A stretch of DNA of 64,000 nucleotides from Nocardia arthritidis (lineage in GTDB: Bacteria; Actinomycetota; Actinomycetes; Mycobacteriales; Mycobacteriaceae): assembly GCF_011801145.1 (NCBI RefSeq), contig NZ_CP046172.1, positions 1,922,001 to 1,986,000 on the forward strand, written 5' to 3'. Shown here one piece after another: positions 41,452 through 49,791 of the stretch (position 1 is the first letter of the stretch; the number at the start of each line of letters is the position of its first letter). Below the pieces are notes generated by a model. The model saw nothing but the letters and a program-made list of their open reading frames with translations, ran no database searches and was not told where the DNA came from. The position numbers and the translations under genes are program-made.

Positions 41452-43506
41452 CTACGAGGTGGGCGGTTTGACCGCGAGATACACGCTGCTCCAGAGCTGT
41501 GCGGCATTGGCCTCGGTGACATCGGTGCCGGTGCCGAACGGCGCGACGCGGAAACCGTTGTCGTAGCGCCAACTCCACAATTCGGAGCTCCGCATCGCGG
41601 CCGCGGCATCGATACCGCGCCAGAGCGTGCGCTGCGCGGCGAGCAGGTGATCGCGGACGGGTTGTGGAAGGTCGGTGCGGGCCAGCTGACGTTCCAGCCC
41701 GCTGCCGTACGCGGCCTGCACCCAGGACCAGATCACCGTGCCGTGATAGTCGTGGTTGGTGAAGCGCGCCTGCAGCTGCGGGTCGGCGAAAACCGGGTCG
41801 GCGACGACCATTCCGGCGCCGGTCTGCAATCCGAGCGGGAACGGCCGGGCCAGATCCGCCACCTCGCCGTCGAGGACGTCGGGCGGCGACTCGCCGAACA
41901 GCAGGTCGAAGACGGCATCGGAGTGGACGATGGGTATCGGCGTGCCCGCGGCATCCAGCGCGACGGCGGGGAAGGTGACCGGATTGCCGCCGAGCGCGTT
42001 GATCGCGTCCTGGGCCGGGACGCCGGTTTTCGCGGCGTACGCGGTGATATCGGCGGCCGCGCTGGCATTGTCGACGGTGACGGTGAACAACCGTGGCGCC
42101 TCGGCATGCCAAACCTTGGCCGCGGCAGCCGCATTGGACAGCAGGGTGCGGTCCTCGGGGCTCAGGAACGGGTCGAGCAGATGGCTGTCGAGCAGGCGTG
42201 CGGTGGCATCGAGGGCCGCGGGTGCCAGCACGGCGTTCACGTCGTACGGGTAGCGGCCGCCGCCGATGCCGTTGGTGCTGTCCCGCCATTCACCGGCGTT
42301 GTGGCCCGGCTTCAGCCCGATCAGGTGCTCGTACCTGGGATCCTCGGCGAAGGCTGTCGCGCTGGCCGCCACCAGGCGCAGGTTGCGGACCAGCGCTTGA
42401 CCGTCCGAAGCCGTTGCGCCGCTGAAGGATCCGGAATCGGCGGCCAGATAGCCCGCAGCGCGTTGCGCGCCCGCGTGATCGTCCAGTAGGTAGGCGGCGG
42501 CCACCGGCGCGAGCAGATAACTCTCGTCGATCATGCCGTAATCGAAAACCGGTGCGTCGCTTCGAGTTCCGTTCTCCCGCAGATGGGCGAGCACGGCGAA
42601 TTCGGAGATCGCCTCCTCATGCGCCACCGTCCCGTCCTGACCGAGCCTGGCCAGCACCGAGCGCAGGCCCGCCTCCACCGCGTCGGGCGCGAGCACCGGC
42701 AGCAGCAGTCGTAGCGAGAGCAGCGTGTCGCGGCCGAAATAGGTGTTGAAACGCCATGATCCGGCGAGGAACTTCTCCCGGTAGCTCAGGAAGGTCAGGG
42801 TGTTCTTCGCGCTGTCGTCGGGCCGCTCGGCGCCGTTCAACAGTGACCGACCCGTCAGCGGGGTGAGCGGTGTGTCACCGGACAGCGCGGTGACGTGCAG
42901 TCCGATCCTGCCGTCGGGCCCCGCGGTGATGCTGCCGCCCGCCACCGCGCCGTCGGTGACCTCCAGCGCGAGCCGATAACCGGCCGCGCCGTCCAGACGG
43001 TCACGCTCCCAGGTGATCGAATTCCCGGAAACCTTCGGCGGAGTCGCGATTTCGACGGGCGCATAGCCGTACTGGTCGTAATCGCGCAGCACTCGGACAT
43101 TGGACAGCACCGCGCGGCGCGGGGCCATGGCCGCGGCCGCGATGGATACCGCGAATTCGATGCCGTGCAGCTCGCGATCGCGAGCATCCTTGGCGGCCTT
43201 GGCTTCCGGCGGTCGGTCGAGCACCCATTCGGTGTCGGTCGCCGCGGGCTCGAACCAGAGCCCGGTGCCGCTGTTGCCGGCCGGAAATGCCACCACCAGC
43301 CGCGGATTCGCGCCTGAGCGCAGCAGCAGATGCGCGGCGCTCGCGCCGTCGCGCAGGAAGTAGTTGAGGTTCAACCCATCTCGCACCGTGAAGTGGAATG
43401 CGCTCGCGCGCACCGGATTACCGCAGCCCACGCAAAGTGCCAGCACGAGCGAGACGGCCACCAGGCACCTGCCCAGTGGCCCGAATCGCAATCCGCTATG
43501 CCCCAC
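41452..43506 (-). CDS. Large lipoprotein with six-hairpin glycosidase-like fold
   Basis: A 684-residue exported protein. The signal LVAVSLVLALCVGCGNPVRA has a lipobox-like VGC around residue 28, so it is probably lipid-anchored. An N-terminal beta-rich part (about 35-230) precedes an (alpha/alpha)6-like region with SWRFNTYFGRDTLLSLRLLL, APVFDYGMIDESYLLAPVAA and FTNHDYHGTVIWSWVQAAYG. This layout resembles glucoamylase, trehalase or GH63-type enzymes. Acidic residues in FGRDTL and MIDESY are candidates for catalysis, but I do not recognise the exact family. GTG at 43506 overlaps the dps stop by 11 bases, suggesting coupled expression with dps. Confidence 0.65.
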   Translation of the reverse strand: MGHSGLRFGPLGRCLVAVSLVLALCVGCGNPVRASAFHFTVRDGLNLNYFLRDGASAAHLLLRSGANPRLVVAFPAGNSGTGLWFEPAATDTEWVLDRPPEAKAAKDARDRELHGIEFAVSIAAAAMAPRRAVLSNVRVLRDYDQYGYAPVEIATPPKVSGNSITWERDRLDGAAGYRLALEVTDGAVAGGSITAGPDGRIGLHVTALSGDTPLTPLTGRSLLNGAERPDDSAKNTLTFLSYREKFLAGSWRFNTYFGRDTLLSLRLLLPVLAPDAVEAGLRSVLARLGQDGTVAHEEAISEFAVLAHLRENGTRSDAPVFDYGMIDESYLLAPVAAAYLLDDHAGAQRAAGYLAADSGSFSGATASDGQALVRNLRLVAASATAFAEDPRYEHLIGLKPGHNAGEWRDSTNGIGGGRYPYDVNAVLAPAALDATARLLDSHLLDPFLSPEDRTLLSNAAAAAKVWHAEAPRLFTVTVDNASAAADITAYAAKTGVPAQDAINALGGNPVTFPAVALDAAGTPIPIVHSDAVFDLLFGESPPDVLDGEVADLARPFPLGLQTGAGMVVADPVFADPQLQARFTNHDYHGTVIWSWVQAAYGSGLERQLARTDLPQPVRDHLLAAQRTLWRGIDAAAAMRSSELWSWRYDNGFRVAPFGTGTDVTEANAAQLWSSVYLAVKPPTS

Positions 43507-43969
43507 GGTTTTCCGCGCTCATCATCCATGCCTGCTGTTCGATCTCGGTGATGATGGTGTGCAGCAGATCGGAGGTGGATGGATCCTCGGCGTCGACCTC
43601 GTCGTGCACCTCGCGCACCACCGCGGCCAGCTTGCGCAGCTGCTCGGTCATCGCGTGCACGGTCGCCGAGGTGTCCTGTTCGCCCGGGGCGAGCACGGGC
43701 TGGTCGCTGCCCGCGACGATCGCGGGACGGCCGTCGGGCACCGCGTCCAGCGCCCGCATTCGCTCGGCGATGGTGTCACCGGCCGTGCGGGCGATGTCGA
43801 CGATCTCGTCGAGTTGCAGGTGCAGATCCCGGAAGTTGTGGCCGACCACATTCCAGTGCGCCTGTTTGGCATTGAGCTGTAATGCGATCAGATCGACCAG
43901 AATCCGCTGCAGATGCCCGGCGAGAGTGGTGGACGCGCGATAACCGACGGAGGAGTCGAGGGTGGACAT
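43496..43969 (-). CDS. dps: Dps-family DNA-binding ferritin-like protein
   Basis: A 157-residue Dps protein that forms a dodecamer, binds DNA and oxidises iron with peroxide in stress. ATG at 43969 follows AAGGAG. The ferroxidase motif is AKQAHWNVVGHNFRDLHLQL, continuing DEIVDIARTAGDTIAERM; the ligand residues His, His, Asp and Glu are present. The N-terminal tail is short with few positive charges, so DNA binding may be weak. It overlaps the start of the large lipoprotein gene by 11 bases. Confidence 0.92.
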   Translation of the reverse strand: MSTLDSSVGYRASTTLAGHLQRILVDLIALQLNAKQAHWNVVGHNFRDLHLQLDEIVDIARTAGDTIAERMRALDAVPDGRPAIVAGSDQPVLAPGEQDTSATVHAMTEQLRKLAAVVREVHDEVDAEDPSTSDLLHTIITEIEQQAWMMSAENRGA

Positions 43970-44037
43970 ACCGCTCCTTTCACCGTGAAAGTGGTTTCCG
44001 ACGGCTTTCCCGGATATTTTCCGCCGAAACCCGGCGC

Positions 44038-44629
44038 TCAGTCAGCGGTTCCGGCAAGTGCGTGCACCGCGGGGAGCAACGCGGCCACCGCGTCGAGGGT
44101 GCGGTCGTCCCACGGCCCGCCCGGGGTGACAAGCACATGATCGAAACCGATGGCGGCGAGTTCGCGCAGGCGTGCCAGCAGCTCGGCGGTGTCGGTGAAG
44201 CGGCTGGCGACCGTCTTCTCGATGGTGGCGTAATCGCGGCCGAGATCCGCACAGTGTTTGCGCAGTACGGCCAGCTTATGCGGCAGGTTGTCGGCGAATT
44301 CGGTGCCGGGCAAGTCGAAAAGGTTGCAGGCGTCGGCGTATTGGGCCACCAGCCGCAGCGTTTTGCGTTCGCCGCTGCCGCCGATCATGATCGGCGGGTG
44401 CGGGCGCTGCACCGAGTTCGGAGCGTTGAGCGGCCGGACCAGTTGGTAATGCATTCCGGCATAAGGGGTTTCGTCGCCCTGCCACATCCGGTGGGCGATC
44501 TGCAGCAATTCCTCCAGTTGTTCGAAGCGCTGGGCCAGCGGCGGGAAGGGGATGCCGAGTCCCTCGGCCTCGAAGCCGGTACCGGGTCCTTGCGGTTGCG
44601 GATTGCCGGATCTGGAAGAAGTGGTCCAT
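44038..44629 (-). pseudogene. Decayed LLM-class F420-dependent oxidoreductase
   Basis: The C-terminal half of an LLM enzyme is intact: GLGIPFPPLAQRFEQLEELL, then PHPPIMIGGSGERKTLRLVA and FDHVLVTPGGPWDDRTLDAV, ending at 44038. Upstream, in another frame, MDHFFQI starts at 44629; this is the typical motif of the same family near residue 40. About 70 residues that should lie between are missing, and nothing upstream of MDHFFQI fits, because the opposite strand is the MarR gene. So the gene has lost its start and an internal part. A short product from the 44508 TTG would not be a complete barrel. Confidence 0.7.
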
Positions 44630-44984
44630 GGCCGCCTTCGCCAGGCATGGAGTTCACGAGGGTCAGCAGTTCATCCTGCGCAGGCTGTGGGCCGAGGACG
44701 GGCAGACACCCGGCGAACTGGCGCGTGCACTCGAACTCTCGACGCCGACCGTCACCAGGGCGGCGATCCGGATGGAGGCCGCCGGGCTGCTCAGCAGGCA
44801 GCCGCACCCCACCGACCGGCGGCTGGTGGTGCTGCGGCTGACCGAGCGCGGCGCGGCGTTGGAACGCGATATCGGCATGGAGATGCGGCGGCTCGACGAG
44901 CGCGCGTTGGCGGGGTTGGACGACGCCGAACGCGCCGCGCTGATGCGGGCGCTGGAGCAACTGCGTCGCAATCTCGCGGGATAA
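44628..44984 (+). CDS. MarR-family regulator, short
   Basis: A 118-residue winged-helix protein. HEGQQFILRRLWAEDGQTPG, then ELARALELSTPTVTRAAIRM and PHPTDRRLVVLRLTERG, give the MarR recognition helix and wing. The family is usually 140 or more residues; this copy lacks most of the first dimerisation helix. ATG at 44628 has GGAAG upstream and forms a CATG shared with the ATG of the decayed divergent gene. Translation continues open upstream (RIWKKWS), so the original start may have been removed by the same deletion that damaged the neighbour. Its target was probably that gene. Confidence 0.75.
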   Translation: MAAFARHGVHEGQQFILRRLWAEDGQTPGELARALELSTPTVTRAAIRMEAAGLLSRQPHPTDRRLVVLRLTERGAALERDIGMEMRRLDERALAGLDDAERAALMRALEQLRRNLAG

Positions 44985-45060
44985 CTCGATCACTTCGGGG
45001 TGCGGATCGGTCCGTCAGCGGACATTATGGGGATGACCTGCACGGAAGGGATCAGGGCCG

Positions 45061-45945
45061 ATGGTTGGTTCGAGGTGGCGGCGGCTCACCGCCGGTGTCG
45101 TGCTTGCCCTGCTGGTCGGCTGCGCGCCCGAGGCGGCGGCCGTGCCGTTCGGCAAGAATCCGGATGGCGGCGTGCCGCCCGCCGGGTCCGACGACTGGAC
45201 CTGCGTGCCGACGGCCGCGCATCCGGAGCCGGTGGTGCTGATCCACGGCACCTGGGATAACCAGAACGCCTGGGACGTACTCGCGCCTCAGCTGAAATCC
45301 GTTGGCTACTGCGTCTTTTCGCTGAACTACGGCCGCGACACGTCGAGCGTGCTCGGCGCGATCCCGGGCGTGTACGCGACAGGGGACATCCGGACATCCG
45401 CGCGGGAGGTCGGCGCCTTCGTCGACCGGGTGCGCGCCGCGACCGGCGCGGCGAAGGTCGCGCTCGTCGGCCATTCGCAGGGCGCGCTGGTCGCGCGGCA
45501 ATTCGTCCGATTCGACGGTGGCCGCGACAAGGTCGGCACGCTCATCACGCTGGTGGGCACCAATCACGGCTCCACGCAGCATGGTCTGGTCAGCGCCAAT
45601 CGGGTGGAGACCCCGTCGAGCCCCGAACTCGTTGCCGCGCCGGTGGTCGGCGAGGCCGCGGTGCAGCAGCTGGTCGGCAGCGAATTCCTGCGCACGCTCA
45701 ACGCGGCGGGCGATACCGACCCGGGCATCGACTACACCGCGATCGCCAGCCGCCGCGACGATGCCTCCAGTCCGCCGGAGGCGACGTTCCTGCGGGCCGG
45801 GCCGGGTGCGACGGTGCACAACGTGATGGTGCAGGATCTCTGCCCCGCCGATGCCTACGACCACGCCGGACTGCCGAGGTCGCCTGCGGTCGCCTACCTC
45901 GTCAACCGGGCGCTCGACCCGGACTACCAGGGCATACCCTGCTGA
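45061..45945 (+). CDS. Secreted or lipid-anchored lipase (alpha/beta hydrolase)
   Basis: A 294-residue lipase of the class-2/EstA type. The N-terminal signal RLTAGVVLALLVGCAPEAAA has a lipobox-like LVGC at residue about 21, so it may be a lipoprotein, though cleavage after AAA is also possible. Then VVLIHGTWDNQNAWDVLAPQ (oxyanion HG), KVALVGHSQGALVARQFVRF (GHSQG nucleophile), VGTNHGSTQHG, and a C-terminal region with candidate Asp/His (GATVHNVMVQDLCPADAYDH). It would hydrolyse acylglycerols outside the cell. It stands alone between the MarR gene and a DUF4189-type gene. Confidence 0.87.
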   Translation: MVGSRWRRLTAGVVLALLVGCAPEAAAVPFGKNPDGGVPPAGSDDWTCVPTAAHPEPVVLIHGTWDNQNAWDVLAPQLKSVGYCVFSLNYGRDTSSVLGAIPGVYATGDIRTSAREVGAFVDRVRAATGAAKVALVGHSQGALVARQFVRFDGGRDKVGTLITLVGTNHGSTQHGLVSANRVETPSSPELVAAPVVGEAAVQQLVGSEFLRTLNAAGDTDPGIDYTAIASRRDDASSPPEATFLRAGPGATVHNVMVQDLCPADAYDHAGLPRSPAVAYLVNRALDPDYQGIPC

Positions 45946-46060
45946 ACGCCGCCCGGATATCGCACGGGTGCGCCGGCCGATACGATTGACGGACAACCGG
46001 GGAGTGCATGGCGGCTCCGAGAGCGCCACAAGGAGTTTCACTGATGAGGTCGGACAGGCG

Positions 46061-46717
46061 ATGAGCTATCCGCCGCAGGATCCCAACGATCCGCGATACC
46101 AGAGCGGTCCGCATTATCAGCCGGGTCCGTACCAGCCGCCGCCGAATCCGCCGTACGGCTACGGTCCCGGGCAGCCACCGCCCGGATCCGGTGGCGGCAG
46201 AACCGCTTTGATCATCGTCGCGGCCGTCGTCGGCGTGCTGATCGTCGGTACGGCGGTGACGCTCGGGGTGCTGCTCGCCACCCGGCACGACAGCACCGAC
46301 GCGCAGGGTACCGATACCGCGAGCGCGACAACCGCGTCGTCGGCGAGACCGACCACCTCGTATTCGTTGCCGCCGCTGCCGACGACCACCGTTCCCGCGC
46401 CGCCACCGCCCACGACGCAGAGCACATTCTGGATCGCCGCCACCTACAACCCGGCGACCAACAAGATCGCCTGGGCACGCAGTTCCGTCAGCAGCGACGA
46501 CGCCACCGCGCGGGCGCTCAGCCAGTGCGGCGACTGCCAGAACCCCACCTGGGCCAGGGAGGGTTGTGTCGCAGTGGTTTTCGGCCAGAACAACGGCTGG
46601 GCCGCCAACTGGGGCCCCACTGCGGCGGAGGCCGAGAACAATGCCATCGGCACCGCACAGAAAACCTATGGCGTCTCCGGCCCGTTCAACCGCTGGTCCA
46701 AGTGCGCCAGGGAATGA
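46061..46717 (+). CDS. Membrane-anchored DUF4189-like protein
   Basis: A 218-residue protein. Residues 1-45 are Pro/Gly/Tyr/Gln-rich (YPPQDPNDPRYQSGPHYQPG), a cytoplasmic tail typical of actinobacterial membrane proteins. One transmembrane helix lies at about 47-70 (TALIIVAAVVGVLIVGTAVT). A Thr/Ser/Pro linker runs to about residue 120. The outer domain contains FWIAATYNPATNKIAWARSS, CGDCQNPTWAREGCVAVVFG and GWAANWGPTAAEAENNAIGT, which resembles DUF4189 with its paired cysteines. The function of that domain is not known. Its stop lies 1 bp from the convergent MFS stop. Confidence 0.72.
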   Translation: MSYPPQDPNDPRYQSGPHYQPGPYQPPPNPPYGYGPGQPPPGSGGGRTALIIVAAVVGVLIVGTAVTLGVLLATRHDSTDAQGTDTASATTASSARPTTSYSLPPLPTTTVPAPPPPTTQSTFWIAATYNPATNKIAWARSSVSSDDATARALSQCGDCQNPTWAREGCVAVVFGQNNGWAANWGPTAAEAENNAIGTAQKTYGVSGPFNRWSKCARE

Positions 46718-46718
46718 G

Positions 46719-48191
46719 TCAGGCCGCCTGCTGCGCGGGTTCGCTCCCGGCGCTGAGCGGGCGGGCCAGATCTTCCAGTGAACGTCCTTCCGCGCGAACG
46801 CCGAAGGCGAGTTCGACCAGCCCGGCCAGCAGCATGGCCAGCGCGCCGATGACGAAGGCCAGCGCGGTGCGTCCCGGATCGCCGTCCGCGGCCAGCTTGG
46901 CGAAGACCAGCGGTCCCGCGACACCGCCCGCGACGGTGCCGATCGCGTAGAAGAACGCGATCGCCATCGCCCGCGTCTCCATCGGGAAGATCTCGCTGAC
47001 CGTGAGATACGCGGCGCTCGCTCCGCAGGACGCGAGGAAGAGCACGGCGGTCCAGCACGCGGTGAGTGTGCCCGCGGAGAGCTGCCCGCCCGCGAAAAGC
47101 CATGCGGTACCGAGCAATAGCAGCGCCGAACCGATATAGGAACCGGCGATCATCGGCTTGCGGCCGACCGTGTCGAACAGCCTGCCGAGCAGCAGCGGGC
47201 CGAGGAAATTGCCGAGGCACAGCACGGCGAAGTAGTAGCCGACCCGGTCGTCGGGCACGTGGAACGCCTTCGACAGGATCAGCGCGTAATTGAAGGTGAT
47301 CGCGTTGTACAGGAACGCCTGCCCGACGAACAGCGCGAAGCCGAGCACGGTGCGGCGGGGATACGAGCGCACCACCACGGCGGCGATCTCACCGAAGCCG
47401 ATGGTGTGGCGCTGGTGGATCTCGATCCGCTTGTCCGAGACATCCGCCGGCTCGGCGCAGGTGTCGGCGCGCACCCGTTCCTCGATCTCGGTAACGGTGC
47501 GATCGGCCTGTTTCTCCTTGCCGTGGATGAACATCCAGCGCGGGCTTTCCGGAATATGCCTGCGCACAACCAGAATGATCAGTCCGAAGACGGCGCCGAG
47601 CGCGAAGGTCAAGCGCCAGCCGACATTCGGCGGGAAGTACGCGGTGTTCAACGCGACGATGGACAGCAGCGCACCGGCCGCGGCACCGAGCCAGTAGGTG
47701 CCGTTGACGACGATATCGATCCGCCCGCGGTACGCGCGCGGAATCAGTTCGTCGATGGCGGAATTGATGGCCGCGTACTCGCCACCGATGCCGAAACCGG
47801 TGAGGAAGCGGAAGATCACGAACCACCACATCGAAAACGACAGCGCGGTAAGCGCCGTCGCGGCCAGGTAGAGCGCCAGCGTCACCAGGAACAGCCGTTT
47901 GCGCCCGAATCTGTCGGTGAGCCAACCGAAGAACAGCGCACCCGATCCGGCGCCCGCCACGTAGAGCGCCGCCGCCAGCCCGGAAACCTGTGCGGCGGTG
48001 ATGGTTACGCCGCTGCCCGGCTCCGACAGCCGGCTCGCCACGCTGCCGACCACCGTGACCTCCAGCCCGTCCAGTATCCACACCGATCCGAGGCCGACGA
48101 TCACCATCCAGTGCCAGCGTGACCACGGCAGCCGATCCAGCCGCGCGGGCACATCGGTCGAAATCGTTCGCAACGCCGTTCCGTCTCGCAC
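46719..48191 (-). CDS. MFS transporter, sugar/aromatic-acid type
   Basis: A 490-residue twelve-span transporter. Family motifs: GWLTDRFGRKRLFLVTLALY (the conserved loop between helices 2 and 3), FRFLTGFGIGGEYAAINSAI, PRAYRGRIDIVVNGTYW, RRHIPESPRWMFIHGKEKQA (the PESPR motif of the sugar-porter/aromatic-acid branch) and LLGRLFDTVGRKPMIAGSYI. The central loop (about 225-275) is acidic. Substrate unknown. GTG at 48191 starts it. Confidence 0.88.
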   Translation of the reverse strand: MRDGTALRTISTDVPARLDRLPWSRWHWMVIVGLGSVWILDGLEVTVVGSVASRLSEPGSGVTITAAQVSGLAAALYVAGAGSGALFFGWLTDRFGRKRLFLVTLALYLAATALTALSFSMWWFVIFRFLTGFGIGGEYAAINSAIDELIPRAYRGRIDIVVNGTYWLGAAAGALLSIVALNTAYFPPNVGWRLTFALGAVFGLIILVVRRHIPESPRWMFIHGKEKQADRTVTEIEERVRADTCAEPADVSDKRIEIHQRHTIGFGEIAAVVVRSYPRRTVLGFALFVGQAFLYNAITFNYALILSKAFHVPDDRVGYYFAVLCLGNFLGPLLLGRLFDTVGRKPMIAGSYIGSALLLLGTAWLFAGGQLSAGTLTACWTAVLFLASCGASAAYLTVSEIFPMETRAMAIAFFYAIGTVAGGVAGPLVFAKLAADGDPGRTALAFVIGALAMLLAGLVELAFGVRAEGRSLEDLARPLSAGSEPAQQAA

Positions 48192-48321
48192 CCCGGGCGA
48201 CTACCCGTTCGCCGGTGACCCAATCGCCGGACCGGTGACCTGCGCCTTTACTCGAGACGGTGGTCCATGCGATGCTGTGCCGCATTCGGTAGGGGAGGAA
48301 TTCATCGGAGGGGGTTTTCGC

Positions 48322-48828
48322 ATGTCCGAGCAGGTGCCCGCGCTGCGGTTGGCTCCGTTGAGCGAGCCGCCCGCGGTCGAATACCGGGTCGCGCCGCGGT
48401 ATCCCGCCCGGGCCGCGGCGGTCCGGCAATGTCACGGGCGGCCTTCCGGTTCGCGGCGCGAGCCCGCCGCCGCGCCCGAGACCGATGCGGACGATACCGC
48501 CGACGCGGCGATGAAATCGTTCGTCGATCAGGCGCTGCGCCTGGTGCTCGAGGTGCTCGACCACCGCCGCCCGGTCCGTCATCTCGCCCTGGTCGCCGAA
48601 GTCTCCGTGGTGTCGGCCATCCAGACCCTGGTCCGCATGGAGTTGGTTCCCGGCCGTCAGCTCGGCATCGCGATCCTGTATCGGGCGGGCCTGCAGCTGA
48701 TCACCCCGACCGCCGCCGAGATCAGCGCCTCCTACGACCGCGGCGAACGGCATTTCGCACTCGCGGCCCGAATGGAACGCACGCGACCCACCGGTAACTG
48801 GCGGTTGACCACGGTTCGCATCCTTTGA
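48322..48828 (+). CDS. Rv3235-family protein
   Basis: A 168-residue protein with GGAGGGGG upstream of ATG 48322. A disordered Pro/Ala/Arg-rich N-terminal half ends about residue 70. A compact domain follows: SFVDQALRLVLEVLDHRRPV, RHLALVAEVSVVSAIQTLVR and GNWRLTTVRIL. This is the pattern of Rv3235-type proteins of mycolate actinomycetes, conserved and of unknown function. In mycobacteria the homologue lies near secA; secA is not visible here. No signal peptide. Confidence 0.62.
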   Translation: MSEQVPALRLAPLSEPPAVEYRVAPRYPARAAAVRQCHGRPSGSRREPAAAPETDADDTADAAMKSFVDQALRLVLEVLDHRRPVRHLALVAEVSVVSAIQTLVRMELVPGRQLGIAILYRAGLQLITPTAAEISASYDRGERHFALAARMERTRPTGNWRLTTVRIL

Positions 48829-48855
48829 CCGCGAAGGGGCAGTAGGGTTGCGTCA

Positions 48856-49683
48856 ATGAGCGGCAAGATCGTACTGATCACCGGCACTTCCTCGGGTATC
48901 GGCCTGGCCACCGCCGTCGCCGCCGCCCAGCGCGGCTGGCGGGTGATCGCCACCATGCGCGATACCGGCAAGGCGGGCGCTCTGCGGGATGCCGCCGCGC
49001 AGGCCGGCGTCTCCGTCGAAGTCCAGGCCCTCGACGTGACCGATCCAGCCTCCATCGCGACCTGCCTGTCCGGGCTCGACCGGCTCGACGCGCTGGTCAA
49101 CAACGCGGGCGCGGGATATATCGGCACGCTCGAGCAGCAGAGCGTCGACGATGTGCGCACCGTCATGGAGGTCAACTTCTTCGGCGTGCTGAATGCCACC
49201 AAGGCGGCGCTGCCGCTGCTGCGGGCGAGCAAGGGCAGGCTGGTGACCGTCACCAGCGTCGGCGGTGTGGTCGGTCAGCCGTTCAACGAGGCGTACTGTG
49301 CCGCCAAGTTCGCCGTCGAGGGCTTCATGGAATCCCTTGCGCCCGTTGCCGCGACGACCGGTGTCGCGGTCAGCGTCGTCGAACCGGGCGCGGTGGCAAC
49401 CGAATTCGTCAGCAATGTCGGCGGCGTCGACGCCGCGCTCGAGCAGGCGGGCCCGTACGCGCCCGCCCTCGCCGCCTACGTGTCGCGCACCCGCGAGGCC
49501 TTCGCCGCGGCCCAGAGCTCCCAAGAGGTGGCGGAGCGGATCGCCGAACTCCTCGACGCCGACCGTCCCGCCTTCCGCCTGCTCACCTCGGACGCCGCCC
49601 GTGCCTTCGCCGGTGTGAAGCTCGCCGATCTCGACGGCTCGGTCGTGCAGGCGCTCACCGGGCAGTGGGTCACCGAATCCTGA
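48856..49683 (+). CDS. Short-chain dehydrogenase/reductase
   Basis: A 275-residue classical SDR. The cofactor loop is VLITGTSSGIGLATAVAA, then LDALVNNAGAGYIG, the catalytic Ser in VTVTSVGGVVGQPFNE, and YCAAKFAVEGFMESLAP with the YxxxK pair. NADP(H) preference is suggested by Arg in TMRDTGK after the second strand. Substrate unknown. It follows the Rv3235-like gene by 27 bp and may be co-transcribed with it. Confidence 0.9.
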   Translation: MSGKIVLITGTSSGIGLATAVAAAQRGWRVIATMRDTGKAGALRDAAAQAGVSVEVQALDVTDPASIATCLSGLDRLDALVNNAGAGYIGTLEQQSVDDVRTVMEVNFFGVLNATKAALPLLRASKGRLVTVTSVGGVVGQPFNEAYCAAKFAVEGFMESLAPVAATTGVAVSVVEPGAVATEFVSNVGGVDAALEQAGPYAPALAAYVSRTREAFAAAQSSQEVAERIAELLDADRPAFRLLTSDAARAFAGVKLADLDGSVVQALTGQWVTES

Positions 49684-49791
49684 GGTGCCGAATGGGCGCT
49701 GAAGTCGTCCTCGGCCGTCTGCGTTCCGGTGACCGCCGGAATAGCGAGAAATGCCCAGGTCTCGGGACGGCCGATATGCGACACTGACGCT

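Noticed and set aside
47389..48753. 454-codon minus-strand frame covering the MFS gene start and beyond
   Set aside because: It is a shadow of the MFS transporter and of the opposite-strand Rv3235-like gene.
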